A DNA stretch of 64,000 bases from CAWGJC01 sp965276665 (GTDB lineage Bacteria; Pseudomonadota; Alphaproteobacteria; Acetobacterales; Acetobacteraceae). The stretch is taken from contig OZ255620.1 of the NCBI GenBank assembly GCA_965276665.1, positions 2,232,001 through 2,296,000 on the forward strand, in the 5' to 3' direction. Positions 51,667 to 60,678 of the stretch are shown here, piece by piece. The stretch's first letter is position 1; each line of letters opens with the position of its first letter. The notes under the pieces were generated by a model. That model was given only the letters and a program-made list of their open reading frames with translations, had not been told where the DNA came from and searched no databases. Position numbers and translations under genes: made by a program.

Positions 51667-51819
51667 CTCGATGCCGCCGATGTAGGACGCACGGACTACA
51701 GCTTGATTTCAACCCCCGCCGAATGCGTTACGTCCGTAGCCCGACAAGCGTGGACAAGCCGCCTCGCCGCCGATTACCTCCGCCACCGAAGCGGATGAAC
51801 ATCGCCGCGCGGAGGCAAG

Positions 51820-54414
51820 ATGCCGGCTGTCGATCTCAAGCGTCTCGTGGATCGCTTCGACGAAACCTGCAGACAAGCACTGGAAGCGTCCGCGGGCCGC
51901 ACGCTGTCGCGCACGCATTTCAATGTCGAGATCGAGCATCTGCTGATGCAGCTGCTGGAGATACCGATGTCGGATGCCGCCTGCATGCTCCGCCATTCCG
52001 ATCTCGACGCGGCGCGCGTGGCCGCGGATCTCGGCCGCGCGCTCGACCGCATGCGCACCGGCAATGGCCGCGCGCCCGGGCTGGCCCCCGAGCTGGTGGA
52101 TGTCGCGCGGGATGCCTGGGTGTTCGGCTCCGTCGAATATGGCGCGCCGGCCTTGCGTTCCGGCCATCTGCTCTGGGCGATGCTGTCGCACGAGACGGCC
52201 GGTCCGCGGCTTTGCGCCGTCTCGCCGCCGCTGCGCGACCTCCTCCCCGATATCCTGCGCCGCGACTTCGAGACATTGTCGCGCGACAGCATCGAGGGTG
52301 CGACGGCGCCGGCCCGCACCGAGCCGCTCGCCGGATCCGCGCTCGACCGGTTCACGGTCGACCTGACGGCGCGCGCGCGGCTGGGCGAGATCGACCCCGT
52401 GCTCGGCCGCGAAATGGAAATCCGCCAACTCACGGACATCCTGACGCGGCGGCGGCAAAACAACCCGATCCTGACCGGTGAGGCGGGTGTCGGCAAAACC
52501 GCCGTGGTGGAGGGATTCGCGCTGCGAGTCGCCGCCGGCGACGTGCCGCCGGCGCTCCGCGACTGCGCGGTGCGCGCGCTCGATCTGGGTCTGTTGCAGG
52601 CCGGCGCTGGGATCAGGGGCGAGTTCGAGAACCGGTTGCGCGGCGTGATCGACGGCGTGCGCGAGAGCAAGCAGCCGATCATCCTGTTCATCGACGAGGC
52701 GCACACCCTCGTCGGGGCGGGCGGCGCTCCCGGCCAGGGCGATGCCACCAATCTGCTGAAACCCGCTTTGGCGCGCGGCGAGCTGCGGACGATCGCGGCG
52801 ACCACCTGGGCGGAATACAAGCGCTATTTCGAGACGGATGCGGCGCTCACCCGCCGCTTCCAGGTGGTGAAGGTCGAGCAGCCCGACGAGGCGCGCGCGA
52901 TCGCGATGGTGCGCGGCGCCGCGGCGCTGTTCGAGCAGCATCACGGCGTGCGGATCCTCGACGAGGCGGTCGTCGCCGCGGTACGCCTGTCGACGCGCTA
53001 CATTCCGGATCGGCAATTGCCGGATAAGGCGATCTCGCTGATCGACACCGCCTGCTCGCGCGTCGCAATGAGCCGTGCGGCGACGCCCGCCGCCGTCGAG
53101 GACAGGCAGCGCCGCCTCGAGATGATCGAGACGGAGCGGAGCATTTTGGCGCGCGAGGCGGAGACCGGTCTTGATCACGCGAGCCGCGCCGCCGAGCTCG
53201 ACAGTCAGGCGGAAGGCGCCCGGGCGGATCTCGCCGCATTGCAGGCGCGCTGGGCGGATGAGCGCGCGCTCACCCTCGAAATTGACGGCGCGCTCGCGGG
53301 ACTTTCGCAGGATGGCGGCGACCGCGACGAAATCCGCGCCGGGCTGGCGCGGGCGAACGCCGCCTTGCGTGGCCTGCAGGGCGAGCATCCCCTGGTGTTT
53401 CCAGTGGTGGACACGCAGGCCGTCGCCGCCATCGTCGAGGGCTGGACCGGCATTCCGACCGGCCGCATGACGTCCGGCGACATCGACGCCGTGCTGACCT
53501 TGCGCGAGGCGCTCGGGCGCCGCGTGGTCGGCCAGGATCACGCGCTGGAAGCGGTGGCGCGTGCCATTCGCACCTCTCGCGCCGGCCTCACCGATCCGCG
53601 CAAGCCGGTCGGCGTGTTCCTGATGGTCGGCACCTCCGGCGTGGGCAAGACGGAGACGGCGCTCGCGCTGGCCGAGCTGCTCTACGGCGGCGAGCAGAAC
53701 CTCACCATCATCAACATGAGCGAGTTCAAGGAAGAGCACCGGGTCTCGCTGCTGCTCGGCTCGCCGCCGGGCTATGTCGGCTATGGCGAGGGCGGCGTGC
53801 TGACCGAGGCGGTGCGGCGCCGGCCGTATTCGGTGATCCTGCTCGACGAGATGGAAAAAGCGCATCCCGGCGTGCAGGACATCTTCTATCAGGTGTTCGA
53901 CAAGGGCATGCTGAAGGACGGCGACGGAAGCGACGTCGACTTCCGCAACACCGTGATCATCATGACATCGAATGCCGGCAGCGCGCTGATCGGCTCGCTG
54001 TTCGCCGATGCGGAGACCGCGCCGGACGCTGCTTCGCTCACCGAGGCGCTGCGGCCGGAACTCGCGCGCCATTTCAAGCCCGCCTTTCTCGGTCGCGTCT
54101 CGGTTGTGCCGTACGTGCCGCTATCCGCCGAAACATTGCGGCGGATCGCGCGGCTGCAGATCGAGCGGGTGGCCAGGCGCATCCGCAAGAATTTCGGCGC
54201 CGTGACGGAATGCGGCGCCGGGATCGATGATTTTCTTGCGGCCCGCACCGCCGATGCCAGCGCCGGCGCCCGCAGCATCGAGAACATGCTCGCCCGCACG
54301 CTGCTTCCCGAACTGGCCGGCCAGGTCCTCGCGCGCCTGCAGGCCGGCCAGCCCATCGAGCGCGTGTCGATCGAAATCGGGGACGCAGAGTCGCTCCGAT
54401 GCACCCTCCATTGA
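51820..54414 (+). CDS. tssH: T6SS AAA+ ATPase TssH (ClpV)
   Basis: An 864-residue ClpV that disassembles and recycles the contracted sheath. The N-terminal ClpV domain has FNVEIEHLLMQLLE, and then two AAA+ modules follow. Walker A of the first is GEAGVGKT at residues 220-227 and its Walker B ends FIDEAHTL. The second Walker A is GTSGVGKT at 604-611 with ILLDEMEKAHPGVQDIFYQV. The long middle region includes a coiled coil (about 430-510). GGAGG lies 10 bases before the ATG. It starts a rightward pair with hcp, divergent from tssA. Confidence 0.95.
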   Translation: MPAVDLKRLVDRFDETCRQALEASAGRTLSRTHFNVEIEHLLMQLLEIPMSDAACMLRHSDLDAARVAADLGRALDRMRTGNGRAPGLAPELVDVARDAWVFGSVEYGAPALRSGHLLWAMLSHETAGPRLCAVSPPLRDLLPDILRRDFETLSRDSIEGATAPARTEPLAGSALDRFTVDLTARARLGEIDPVLGREMEIRQLTDILTRRRQNNPILTGEAGVGKTAVVEGFALRVAAGDVPPALRDCAVRALDLGLLQAGAGIRGEFENRLRGVIDGVRESKQPIILFIDEAHTLVGAGGAPGQGDATNLLKPALARGELRTIAATTWAEYKRYFETDAALTRRFQVVKVEQPDEARAIAMVRGAAALFEQHHGVRILDEAVVAAVRLSTRYIPDRQLPDKAISLIDTACSRVAMSRAATPAAVEDRQRRLEMIETERSILAREAETGLDHASRAAELDSQAEGARADLAALQARWADERALTLEIDGALAGLSQDGGDRDEIRAGLARANAALRGLQGEHPLVFPVVDTQAVAAIVEGWTGIPTGRMTSGDIDAVLTLREALGRRVVGQDHALEAVARAIRTSRAGLTDPRKPVGVFLMVGTSGVGKTETALALAELLYGGEQNLTIINMSEFKEEHRVSLLLGSPPGYVGYGEGGVLTEAVRRRPYSVILLDEMEKAHPGVQDIFYQVFDKGMLKDGDGSDVDFRNTVIIMTSNAGSALIGSLFADAETAPDAASLTEALRPELARHFKPAFLGRVSVVPYVPLSAETLRRIARLQIERVARRIRKNFGAVTECGAGIDDFLAARTADASAGARSIENMLARTLLPELAGQVLARLQAGQPIERVSIEIGDAESLRCTLH

Positions 54415-54430
54415 CAGACAGGAGACAAGA

Positions 54431-54910
54431 ATGCCCATCTACATGCAATACGCCGGCGTCAATGGCGACGTGACGGAGCAGTCGCACAAGAACTGGATCG
54501 AGCTCAAATCCTTCCGCTGGGGCGTCGGCCGCAGCCTCTCGACGAAGGTCGGCTCCGCCGCGGATCGCGAATCCTCCGCCCCGTCGGTCAGCGAGATCGT
54601 GGTGACCAAGGATAACGACGTCGCATCCGGCAATCTGATGCAGGAGGCGCTCGGCGGCCATGGCAAGACGGTACAGATCGATTTCGTCCGCACCGACAAG
54701 GGCCAGCTCGACAACTACCTGACGCTGTCGCTGACCGACACGATCATCAGCGGCTATTCCCATTCGGCGCAGGGCACCGACCGCCCGACGGAGAGCCTGT
54801 CGCTCAATTTCGTCAAGGTCGAGTTCAAGACGCAGCAAATGACGCCTGAGGGCACGACGGGCCAGCCCAGCAGCGTGATCTACGACCTGTCCACCGCGAA
54901 GGTCGGCTGA
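54431..54910 (+). CDS. hcp: T6SS tube protein Hcp (TssD)
   Basis: A 159-residue Hcp, the stacking ring subunit of the secreted tube. It starts MPIYMQYAGVNGDVTEQSHK and has the family motifs IELKSFRWGVGR and FVKVEFKTQQMTPEG. AGGAGA lies upstream of the ATG. It follows tssH by 16 bases, and a perfect hairpin stands just after its stop at 54919-54948. Length is normal for the family. Hcp sits here with no vgrG, which must be encoded elsewhere. Confidence 0.96.
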   Translation: MPIYMQYAGVNGDVTEQSHKNWIELKSFRWGVGRSLSTKVGSAADRESSAPSVSEIVVTKDNDVASGNLMQEALGGHGKTVQIDFVRTDKGQLDNYLTLSLTDTIISGYSHSAQGTDRPTESLSLNFVKVEFKTQQMTPEGTTGQPSSVIYDLSTAKVG

Positions 54911-55285
54911 TCGGCGCCAGCCATGCGGGTCGTCTGATCCGCATGGCTGCTGCATCCGAAGCCTTACTGTTCAGCCCTGGAGCACGGGAGTCCGCGATCA
55001 GCACGCAGCAAACATGATCGGGAACCATGTGCAAGCCGCGCGACACGCCGCTGGCCAGCAGGGTAAACTGATGCTTTGCGGATCCAACCACTTCGAGCCG
55101 GACGACGATCGTGGCGCGGCGGACCTTGGAGAGTCGCTGCGGGCGCAGGAGGTTCGAGCCAGTGTCTTGAAGCCGTAGACACGAGCACGGCATGATCGTG
55201 CGGGGACGGCAAGACTGTCAGGCTCGCCGCCCCGCGCGATGGTTGCGCGTGGACCGTTGCCCGGCACGCTGGAACCTTGCCGGTG
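54911..55285. other. Gap between convergent hcp and the 216-residue protein gene
   Basis: About 375 bases without a supportable gene. A perfect 10-bp hairpin (AGCCATGCGG at 54919-54928 and CCGCATGGCT at 54939-54948, 10-nt loop) begins eight bases after the hcp stop and probably terminates tssH-hcp, although no T-run follows. Reading frames in the remaining 330 bases do not resemble any family I know. Base composition is not obviously different from that of the neighbours, although AT is slightly higher around 55000-55080. Confidence 0.55.
54919..54948 (+). terminator. Hairpin after hcp
   Basis: Perfect 10-bp stem AGCCATGCGG/CCGCATGGCT with a 10-nt loop, starting eight bases after the hcp stop codon. 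The lack of a downstream T-run makes it a weak intrinsic terminator; it might also be an RNA-stabilising 3' structure. Confidence 0.5.
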
Positions 55286-55936
55286 CTACGGATGGGCGTT
55301 GATGGCGGTGACGCCGGCGAAATTCTTGGGTCCCGTGCCGTTCCATTCCGGGAAATAGAGCCCGGCCGGCGCGTCGTTGGGTTCGGCCACCGCGTAGCCC
55401 ACGCAGGTTCCGGTCGTGCCCAGTCGGGCGACGAGGCCGCTATCGCCGTATGCGCCGGCATTGTCGTTGTCGTGGAATGCCGGGAGATGCGATGTCCCGC
55501 AGCAGACCACGACGTTCTTCTCGAGCATTCCGAGCTGATCCTGCCACGCGGTATTGGCTTTCAGCACGCGGACCGCCAGATCGAGATTGTTCATCTCGTT
55601 GAAGCCGGCGATGTCGCCGGCCTCCAGCGCCGCGTCGATCGCGCCGCGATTCGACAGAGTTATGGCGGTCTCTCCCCCCACCACGCGAAGGCCTTTCGAC
55701 CGGAGCTTCGCCGCCGCCGGTGCGCACCATTTCTCCGTCGTCTCCTCGCCTTGCTCCACCTCGGCGATGAGGACCGTCTTGAGCCCGAGAGCATCGGGAT
55801 CGAGCGCGCCGGCCTCGACGGCGTTGGCAAGGGATTCGAGACTGAACGCCCCATGCTGTGCATCGCCCAGCACGAGAAATTGCGCGCTGTCGTCCTTGAA
55901 GGCCCGCCGCACGGCGTCAGCGAATGTCATCGGCAT
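55286..55936 (-). CDS. Uncharacterised 216-residue T6SS-locus protein, candidate effector or TraB/ChaN-like hydrolase
   Basis: A soluble-looking protein with no signal peptide or membrane segment. AAGGAG lies six bases upstream of the ATG at 55936. Two motifs recall the EreA/ChaN/TraB (TIKI) superfamily of putative metal-dependent hydrolases. FLVLGDAQHG at residues 20-29 parallels the first G-x-x-H block, and VVVCCGTSHLPAF at about 142-154 parallels the last. A third block, RVVGGETAITL (84-94), contains a conserved-looking Glu. The resemblance is to short motifs only, so function is not assigned. The start lies 20 bases inside the 3' end of pppA, so it belongs to that operon; its 3' end converges with hcp. 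An effector, an adaptor or a housekeeping hydrolase are all possible, and no adjacent immunity gene is visible. Confidence 0.6.
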   Translation of the reverse strand: MPMTFADAVRRAFKDDSAQFLVLGDAQHGAFSLESLANAVEAGALDPDALGLKTVLIAEVEQGEETTEKWCAPAAAKLRSKGLRVVGGETAITLSNRGAIDAALEAGDIAGFNEMNNLDLAVRVLKANTAWQDQLGMLEKNVVVCCGTSHLPAFHDNDNAGAYGDSGLVARLGTTGTCVGYAVAEPNDAPAGLYFPEWNGTGPKNFAGVTAINAHP

Positions 55937-56684
55937 CTTGATCTCCTTGCGTGATGCTTGCCGGGGGTTCGGCATGTTCCAGCGCCACCACCACGGCGGT
56001 GACGTTGTCGCGCGCGGCGCGGGCCAGCGCCTGGTCGACGAGCGAGGGGGCGACGTCCTCCCCGGCCGCAAGCGAGGCGGCGATCTCCTCCGGGTGGAGG
56101 ACACGGTGCAGCCCGTCGCTGCACAACAGGAACCGGTCCGCGGGCGCGCTCTCGCCGATGATCTTGTCGATCCGCAGATCTGGCGGATCGGCGCCCACCG
56201 CGCGCGTGATGACGTTCGCCGCGGGATGGGTTTCCGCCTGCACAGCGGTCAGCTCGCCGGCGGCGACCAGATCCTGCACGACGCTGTGGTCGGTGGTGAG
56301 CGGATGCAGCGCGCCGTCGCGCAGCAGATAGGCCCGCGAATCGCCCGCCCAGAGACAGACGAAATGCCGTTCGTGCAGCATCAGCAGCACGATGGTCGCG
56401 GCCGGTGCGCCGCGACCGGGGCGGCCCTGCGCGCGAAGATCTCTGTGCGCCTCCTCCAGGGCGGCGCGGGCGGCGGCGAGGCGTTCCTCGGCCGGCAGGT
56501 GTGCCGGAATCGCGTTCAGGCGATCGACGATCGCGGCGGAGGCGAGCTCGCCGCCGACGCTGCCGCCGACACCGTCGGTCACCGCGAACAGGCCGATCTC
56601 CGGGCGGCAGCAGAAACCATCCTGATTGTCGCGCCGCACCGTGCCGGGATGCGTCGCCGACCAATGGCGCAGCCGATCCGTCAC
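55917..56684 (-). CDS. pppA: T6SS-associated PP2C-family phosphatase PppA (Stp1-like)
   Basis: A 255-residue metal-dependent Ser/Thr phosphatase. Metal ligands are in VRRDNQDGF at residues 17-24 and VTDGVGG at 35-41, followed by VCLWAGDSRAYLL with the GDSR motif. It reverses the threonine phosphorylation made by the PpkA-like kinase on FHA proteins, resetting the T6SS. The GTG start at 56684 overlaps the tagF stop (GTGA). Expected length for Stp1-type enzymes is about 240-255. Confidence 0.93.
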   Translation of the reverse strand: MTDRLRHWSATHPGTVRRDNQDGFCCRPEIGLFAVTDGVGGSVGGELASAAIVDRLNAIPAHLPAEERLAAARAALEEAHRDLRAQGRPGRGAPAATIVLLMLHERHFVCLWAGDSRAYLLRDGALHPLTTDHSVVQDLVAAGELTAVQAETHPAANVITRAVGADPPDLRIDKIIGESAPADRFLLCSDGLHRVLHPEEIAASLAAGEDVAPSLVDQALARAARDNVTAVVVALEHAEPPASITQGDQDADDIR

Positions 56685-57181
56685 GGGCGCAGAATCCGGG
56701 CGAGTGCCGCGCCATCGGGCAGCTTGGCCAGAAGCCCCGCCAGCAGCGGATCATGGCCAGCATCCGCATCCCCCGCATGCGGCAGGGGGATGCCGTCCAG
56801 CCGGGCGCGCAGCTGATCCGGCGCCAGGCGTGCTGCGATCGCGGCGCGGCCGATCCGCTCGAGCGCCCCGGCGAGGGCATCGTGCGGGGCGACCTCCTCG
56901 ACCGCGAGCAGCAAGGGAAAGCGCCGGCCGCTGCGGTCGCTGCTCGGCAGCATCACGCCGGTCCAGCCGCACGGCCCGCAGATCGCCGGCGGCAGGGTGA
57001 CGAGCCAGGAGGGTGCGGCGTCCCAATCGGCCTCCCAGTCCGGGCCGAGCTCGGCCACCGCGCGCGGGAGGACGCGCTGCAGCCAGCCGTCCCAGCACCG
57101 CACCAGCCCGCGCGACAAGCCGTCGCGCACGAAATCCCCGCGCGACGGGAGCTTGCCGAAATACCCGGCCCGCACCGCCAT
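56681..57181 (-). CDS. tagF: T6SS post-translational repressor TagF
   Basis: A 166-residue TagF. The signature N-terminus is GYFGKLPSRGDFVRDGLSRG (residues 7-26), followed by WLQRVLPRAVAELGPDWEAD and WTGVMLPSSDRSGRRFPLLL. TagF holds the system off until the threonine-phosphorylation pathway relieves it, and it is fused with PppA in Agrobacterium; here the two are separate but overlapping genes. The ATG at 57181 lies five bases after the tssM stop. Confidence 0.92.
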   Translation of the reverse strand: MAVRAGYFGKLPSRGDFVRDGLSRGLVRCWDGWLQRVLPRAVAELGPDWEADWDAAPSWLVTLPPAICGPCGWTGVMLPSSDRSGRRFPLLLAVEEVAPHDALAGALERIGRAAIAARLAPDQLRARLDGIPLPHAGDADAGHDPLLAGLLAKLPDGAALARILRP

Positions 57182-57186
57182 GCGGC

Positions 57187-60100
57187 TCAATGCATCGCCG
57201 GGCAATGGAACCCCTCCAGCAGCCGGGCGCGGAGCGGGTCCGGCGTGAGCGAGGTGGCGAAGCCGAACCGGGCCTGCCCGCCGGGGCCGAACGCCGCCAC
57301 GCTGTCGCCATCTCCCCCGGCCATCGCGCCACCGGAGAGGCGGGCGGCGTCGAGCAGATGGAACAGCGCCCAGGGTCCGTCCGCCTGCGCGAGCGTGGTG
57401 CTGCCCGCGACGACGCTCGCCGTCGTCATCCCATCCGCACCGGGCCAGAGCAGCGGCTTGGGTCCGGATGCCGGATCGATCGTGGCGCCCCCGAGCAGCA
57501 GGCGGGCGCCGCTCGGGTCGTCCGGCGGAGGCGAGACGGTGAAGCGGATTTCCGGCACATTGCCGCCATTGGCGAAGAAGGCGTCGCGGATCTGGGCGGC
57601 GCGCCGGAACAGCGCGATCGTCGCCGCATCGGCCGGCGCGGCGATACCCGCCAGGGTCGCGGGACGCCAGCTCGGATGCGAGGTGTCGACATAGGGCGCG
57701 AGCTGGGTCTTGAAGAAACTGTCGAGCGCGCCGTTTGGCGCGAACAGGCGGGCGAACCCGTCGATCGGCGCATCGACACGGGCAGCGGGCACGAACGGAT
57801 AATGGCCCGCCACCACGGCCCGGCACAGCGCGGCCGGACCATCGGCCGCCTCGAACGCGCCGGACGCGGCCGCGCTCGCATTGCCGGCGAGCGTCGCGCG
57901 GCCGGCCACCGCGATCTGGCGCAGCCAGCGCGACACCGGGGCTGGCTGGCGCTGCGCCTCGGCGAGCAGCAGCTCCACCGGATCGCCGCCGGCCTGGAAA
58001 GCCGCGGGGGTGTCGGCGGAATTCGGGCCGGAGCGCGCGATCTCCCCCTGCAGCGTGTCGACGACGCGCAGGACCGATTGGAGCGGGGGCGCCGTGCCGT
58101 CGCCGATGAAACGGCGGAGCGCCGCGTAATGCCCGTCCAGCTCGGCGCGCGCTGCCGCGGCAGCGGGATCCGCCGCCTGCCCGGCCGCCGAGGCGGATTC
58201 GGCCAACGGTTTGCCGGGCGCGGTGCTTGGCGCGTTTCCAACCGCCTTGTCGGGCGGGGGCACCGGCGAGACCGCGCGTACGATCGCCGTCAGCAGGTCA
58301 CGCAGCGGCGATTGCGGCGAGGCCAGGACGTAGAGCGATTGCAGGGTCGCGGCGCGGCTGCCGAACGGCGCCAGCGCCAGATCGCCGAGCAGCCTGTCCC
58401 AATGCGCTTCGGCATCGGCGCAGTAGAGCGTGATCACCTCGCGCTCCAGCAGGAGCGGATCGCGGATCTCGGGCGCGGCGGTATCGGGTCCCAGCACCCA
58501 GCTCTCGCCGGCCGCCGCATGCGCCGCCATCGGCAGGTCGGCGAGCAGCACCCGCAGCCCGTCCGCGGTATAGAGCCCGGGGACGCCCTCGGTCAGCGGT
58601 GCGCCGGAGACCCGGGTGAACATCGGCGCGCCCGCGCCGCCGAGCGCGGCTTCCGGCGTCCAGACCGGCAGGCCGGCGCCGGCGGCATCCGCCTGCACGC
58701 GGCCATAGACGCGTTGCGCGAGGGAGACCCGGCTGAACGTGGCGCGCGCCGCGCCCACCAGCCCGCCATCGAGCGCCGATTGCGCCAGCGGCTCCGCCAG
58801 CAGCATGTCCAGATGATGGGCGAGGCGATCGCGCAGCGCGGCGTTCAGCGCGCCCGGGTAGCGCCGGGCCCAGTCGAGCGCTTCCCACTGCCGGACCAGG
58901 CCGGCATCGAGCGGTCCCGCGCCGCCGATCATCAGGTAGATTCGCGTCGCATCGTAAAGGTGGCCCGGATCGCCGAATCCGTTGCGCATCTGCGTCTCCA
59001 GCCGAAGGATCAGCCGCGGCAGCAGGATGCGTTCGAGCGCATGGCGGTAAGCGAGGCGCTCGGCGCCTTCCAGCTTGCGCGCCTGGCCGAGAGCGAGGAA
59101 CGCGTTCGCGGCCCCCCGCGGCAGCGCCTCCGCCGTGTCGAGCAGCGGAACCACGCGGGCGGGATCGTCGTCGCGCACCGGGTCGAGCGGTGCGGCCTGA
59201 AGCTGGGCGCGGTACGCGGCGAGCGCCTCCGTCGCCTGCTCCACCGCAAGGCGGTTCACGCTCTCCACGCGCCAGAGCAAAGCCGCGACGGCGAGCGTGG
59301 CGAGCCCGACCGTGGCGAATCCGCCCACCCGCCAGGCGAGCCGACGCCGACGCCGCGCAGGATCGGCGGAGACCAGCAGGGCCTCGCCGAGCACGACGTC
59401 ACCGAGCAGACGCTTGATGAAATGCGCGCGCCCGGCGGTCGGGCGCAGGCTAGGCGCGCGTTGCTGGTCGATGCCGAAGGAGCGCGCGAGCATGCCGGTC
59501 ATCCGGTCGATCGGCGTGCCTTCCTGCGTGGCCGAGCTCATGTAGACGCCGCGCAGCAGCGGCGCCGGGTCGAGCTTGGTGCCGCCGAACGCCATCTGCA
59601 GGAACTCGTCGAGCGGCGGCAGCAGGCTCGCCACCTGCAGCGGGAATCCGGCGATGCGCGCCCGTCGTTCCGGCGCCCGCTCGGCCTGCAGACGCTCGAA
59701 GGAGCGTCGCTCCAGCCGCTCGAGCAGCAGGCGGAATTCCGCAGCGAAACCCTCCACCCCGCGCGCCAGCGGGAAGGTGGCGCCCCAGACCTGGGACCGC
59801 GCCTCGGCGTCCAGATCGTCGAAGAAATCGGTGAACCCGTCGAGCTGATCGGCCTTGCTGAACATCATGTAGACCGGCACGCGCAGGCGCAGCCGCTCCG
59901 ACAGTTCCACGACACGCCGGCGCACGGCGCGCGCATGCGCCGCGCGCTCGGCCGGCTCGGCGCCGGCGATCTCGACGAGCGAGACCACGACGAGCGCGCC
60001 GTTGAGCGGCTGGCGCGGCCGCGCGCGCCGCAGCAGGTCGAGAAAGCCGAGCCATCCCGCGCGATCCACCGAGGCGTCGGAATCCTGCGTCGTGTAGCGC

Positions 60101-60678
60101 CCGGCCGTGTCGATCAGCACCGCCTGGTCGGCGAACCACCAGTCGCAGAGCCGGGTGCCGCCGACCCCCGCGACGCGCACATCCGAGCCGTCGGCGCCGG
60201 TGAGCGGGAATTGCAGCCCGGCATTCCGCAGGGCCGTGGTCTTGCCGGCCCCCGGTGGCCCGATCAGCACGAACCAGGGCTGCTCATAGAGCGCGCCGCG
60301 CGTGCCGCTGCGGCGCAGCCGTGCGAGCGCCGCGCCGACGCGCTCGCGCAGCCGCGCGACCTCGTCCGCCGCCTCCGCCGCGGTGGAGGCGGCGCGTTCC
60401 GCCGTGCTCGCGGAACCGCCATCGGGTGCTGCGATGCTGCGCGCCAGCGCGTCCTCGCGGCGGCGGCGGCGCCATGCGAGCGCCGAATTGACACACGCCC
60501 AGGCGAGCACCAGGACCAGGATCAGCACGATCCGCGGCAATGGCTGCGTCAGCGCCGGCAGCAGCGGGCCGAGATACCAGACCAGCAGCGCGGCGACGGT
60601 CACGGCGGCGGCGCTCGTGCTCCAGCGGGTGACGAGCCGGCCCAGGATCGCGGCGGGCAGCGACAGGGTGGTGTCCAT
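57187..60678 (-). CDS. tssM: T6SS membrane complex protein TssM (IcmF)
   Basis: A 1163-residue TssM. Two membrane helices at about residues 20-40 and 48-68 precede the cytoplasmic NTPase domain, with Walker A GPPGAGKT at 140-147 and the IDTAGRYTTQDSD block that includes Walker B. A third helix lies near 450-470 (VGGFATVGLATLAVAALLW). The long C-terminal part is the periplasmic domain. Length and arrangement are normal. Walker A is intact, so this should be an active ATPase type. It shares one base with the tssL stop. Confidence 0.95.
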   Translation of the reverse strand: MDTTLSLPAAILGRLVTRWSTSAAAVTVAALLVWYLGPLLPALTQPLPRIVLILVLVLAWACVNSALAWRRRRREDALARSIAAPDGGSASTAERAASTAAEAADEVARLRERVGAALARLRRSGTRGALYEQPWFVLIGPPGAGKTTALRNAGLQFPLTGADGSDVRVAGVGGTRLCDWWFADQAVLIDTAGRYTTQDSDASVDRAGWLGFLDLLRRARPRQPLNGALVVVSLVEIAGAEPAERAAHARAVRRRVVELSERLRLRVPVYMMFSKADQLDGFTDFFDDLDAEARSQVWGATFPLARGVEGFAAEFRLLLERLERRSFERLQAERAPERRARIAGFPLQVASLLPPLDEFLQMAFGGTKLDPAPLLRGVYMSSATQEGTPIDRMTGMLARSFGIDQQRAPSLRPTAGRAHFIKRLLGDVVLGEALLVSADPARRRRRLAWRVGGFATVGLATLAVAALLWRVESVNRLAVEQATEALAAYRAQLQAAPLDPVRDDDPARVVPLLDTAEALPRGAANAFLALGQARKLEGAERLAYRHALERILLPRLILRLETQMRNGFGDPGHLYDATRIYLMIGGAGPLDAGLVRQWEALDWARRYPGALNAALRDRLAHHLDMLLAEPLAQSALDGGLVGAARATFSRVSLAQRVYGRVQADAAGAGLPVWTPEAALGGAGAPMFTRVSGAPLTEGVPGLYTADGLRVLLADLPMAAHAAAGESWVLGPDTAAPEIRDPLLLEREVITLYCADAEAHWDRLLGDLALAPFGSRAATLQSLYVLASPQSPLRDLLTAIVRAVSPVPPPDKAVGNAPSTAPGKPLAESASAAGQAADPAAAAARAELDGHYAALRRFIGDGTAPPLQSVLRVVDTLQGEIARSGPNSADTPAAFQAGGDPVELLLAEAQRQPAPVSRWLRQIAVAGRATLAGNASAAASGAFEAADGPAALCRAVVAGHYPFVPAARVDAPIDGFARLFAPNGALDSFFKTQLAPYVDTSHPSWRPATLAGIAAPADAATIALFRRAAQIRDAFFANGGNVPEIRFTVSPPPDDPSGARLLLGGATIDPASGPKPLLWPGADGMTTASVVAGSTTLAQADGPWALFHLLDAARLSGGAMAGGDGDSVAAFGPGGQARFGFATSLTPDPLRARLLEGFHCPAMH

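Noticed and set aside
51640..51680. Possible sigma54 promoter for the T6SS (GG-N10-GC pattern)
   Set aside because: The nearest candidate has a spacing of nine between GG and GC and lacks the surrounding TGGCAC/TTGC context.
54960..55285. Possible gene in the gap after hcp (open frames on both strands)
   Set aside because: The frames have no recognisable motifs and no matching ribosome site, and they overlap one another.
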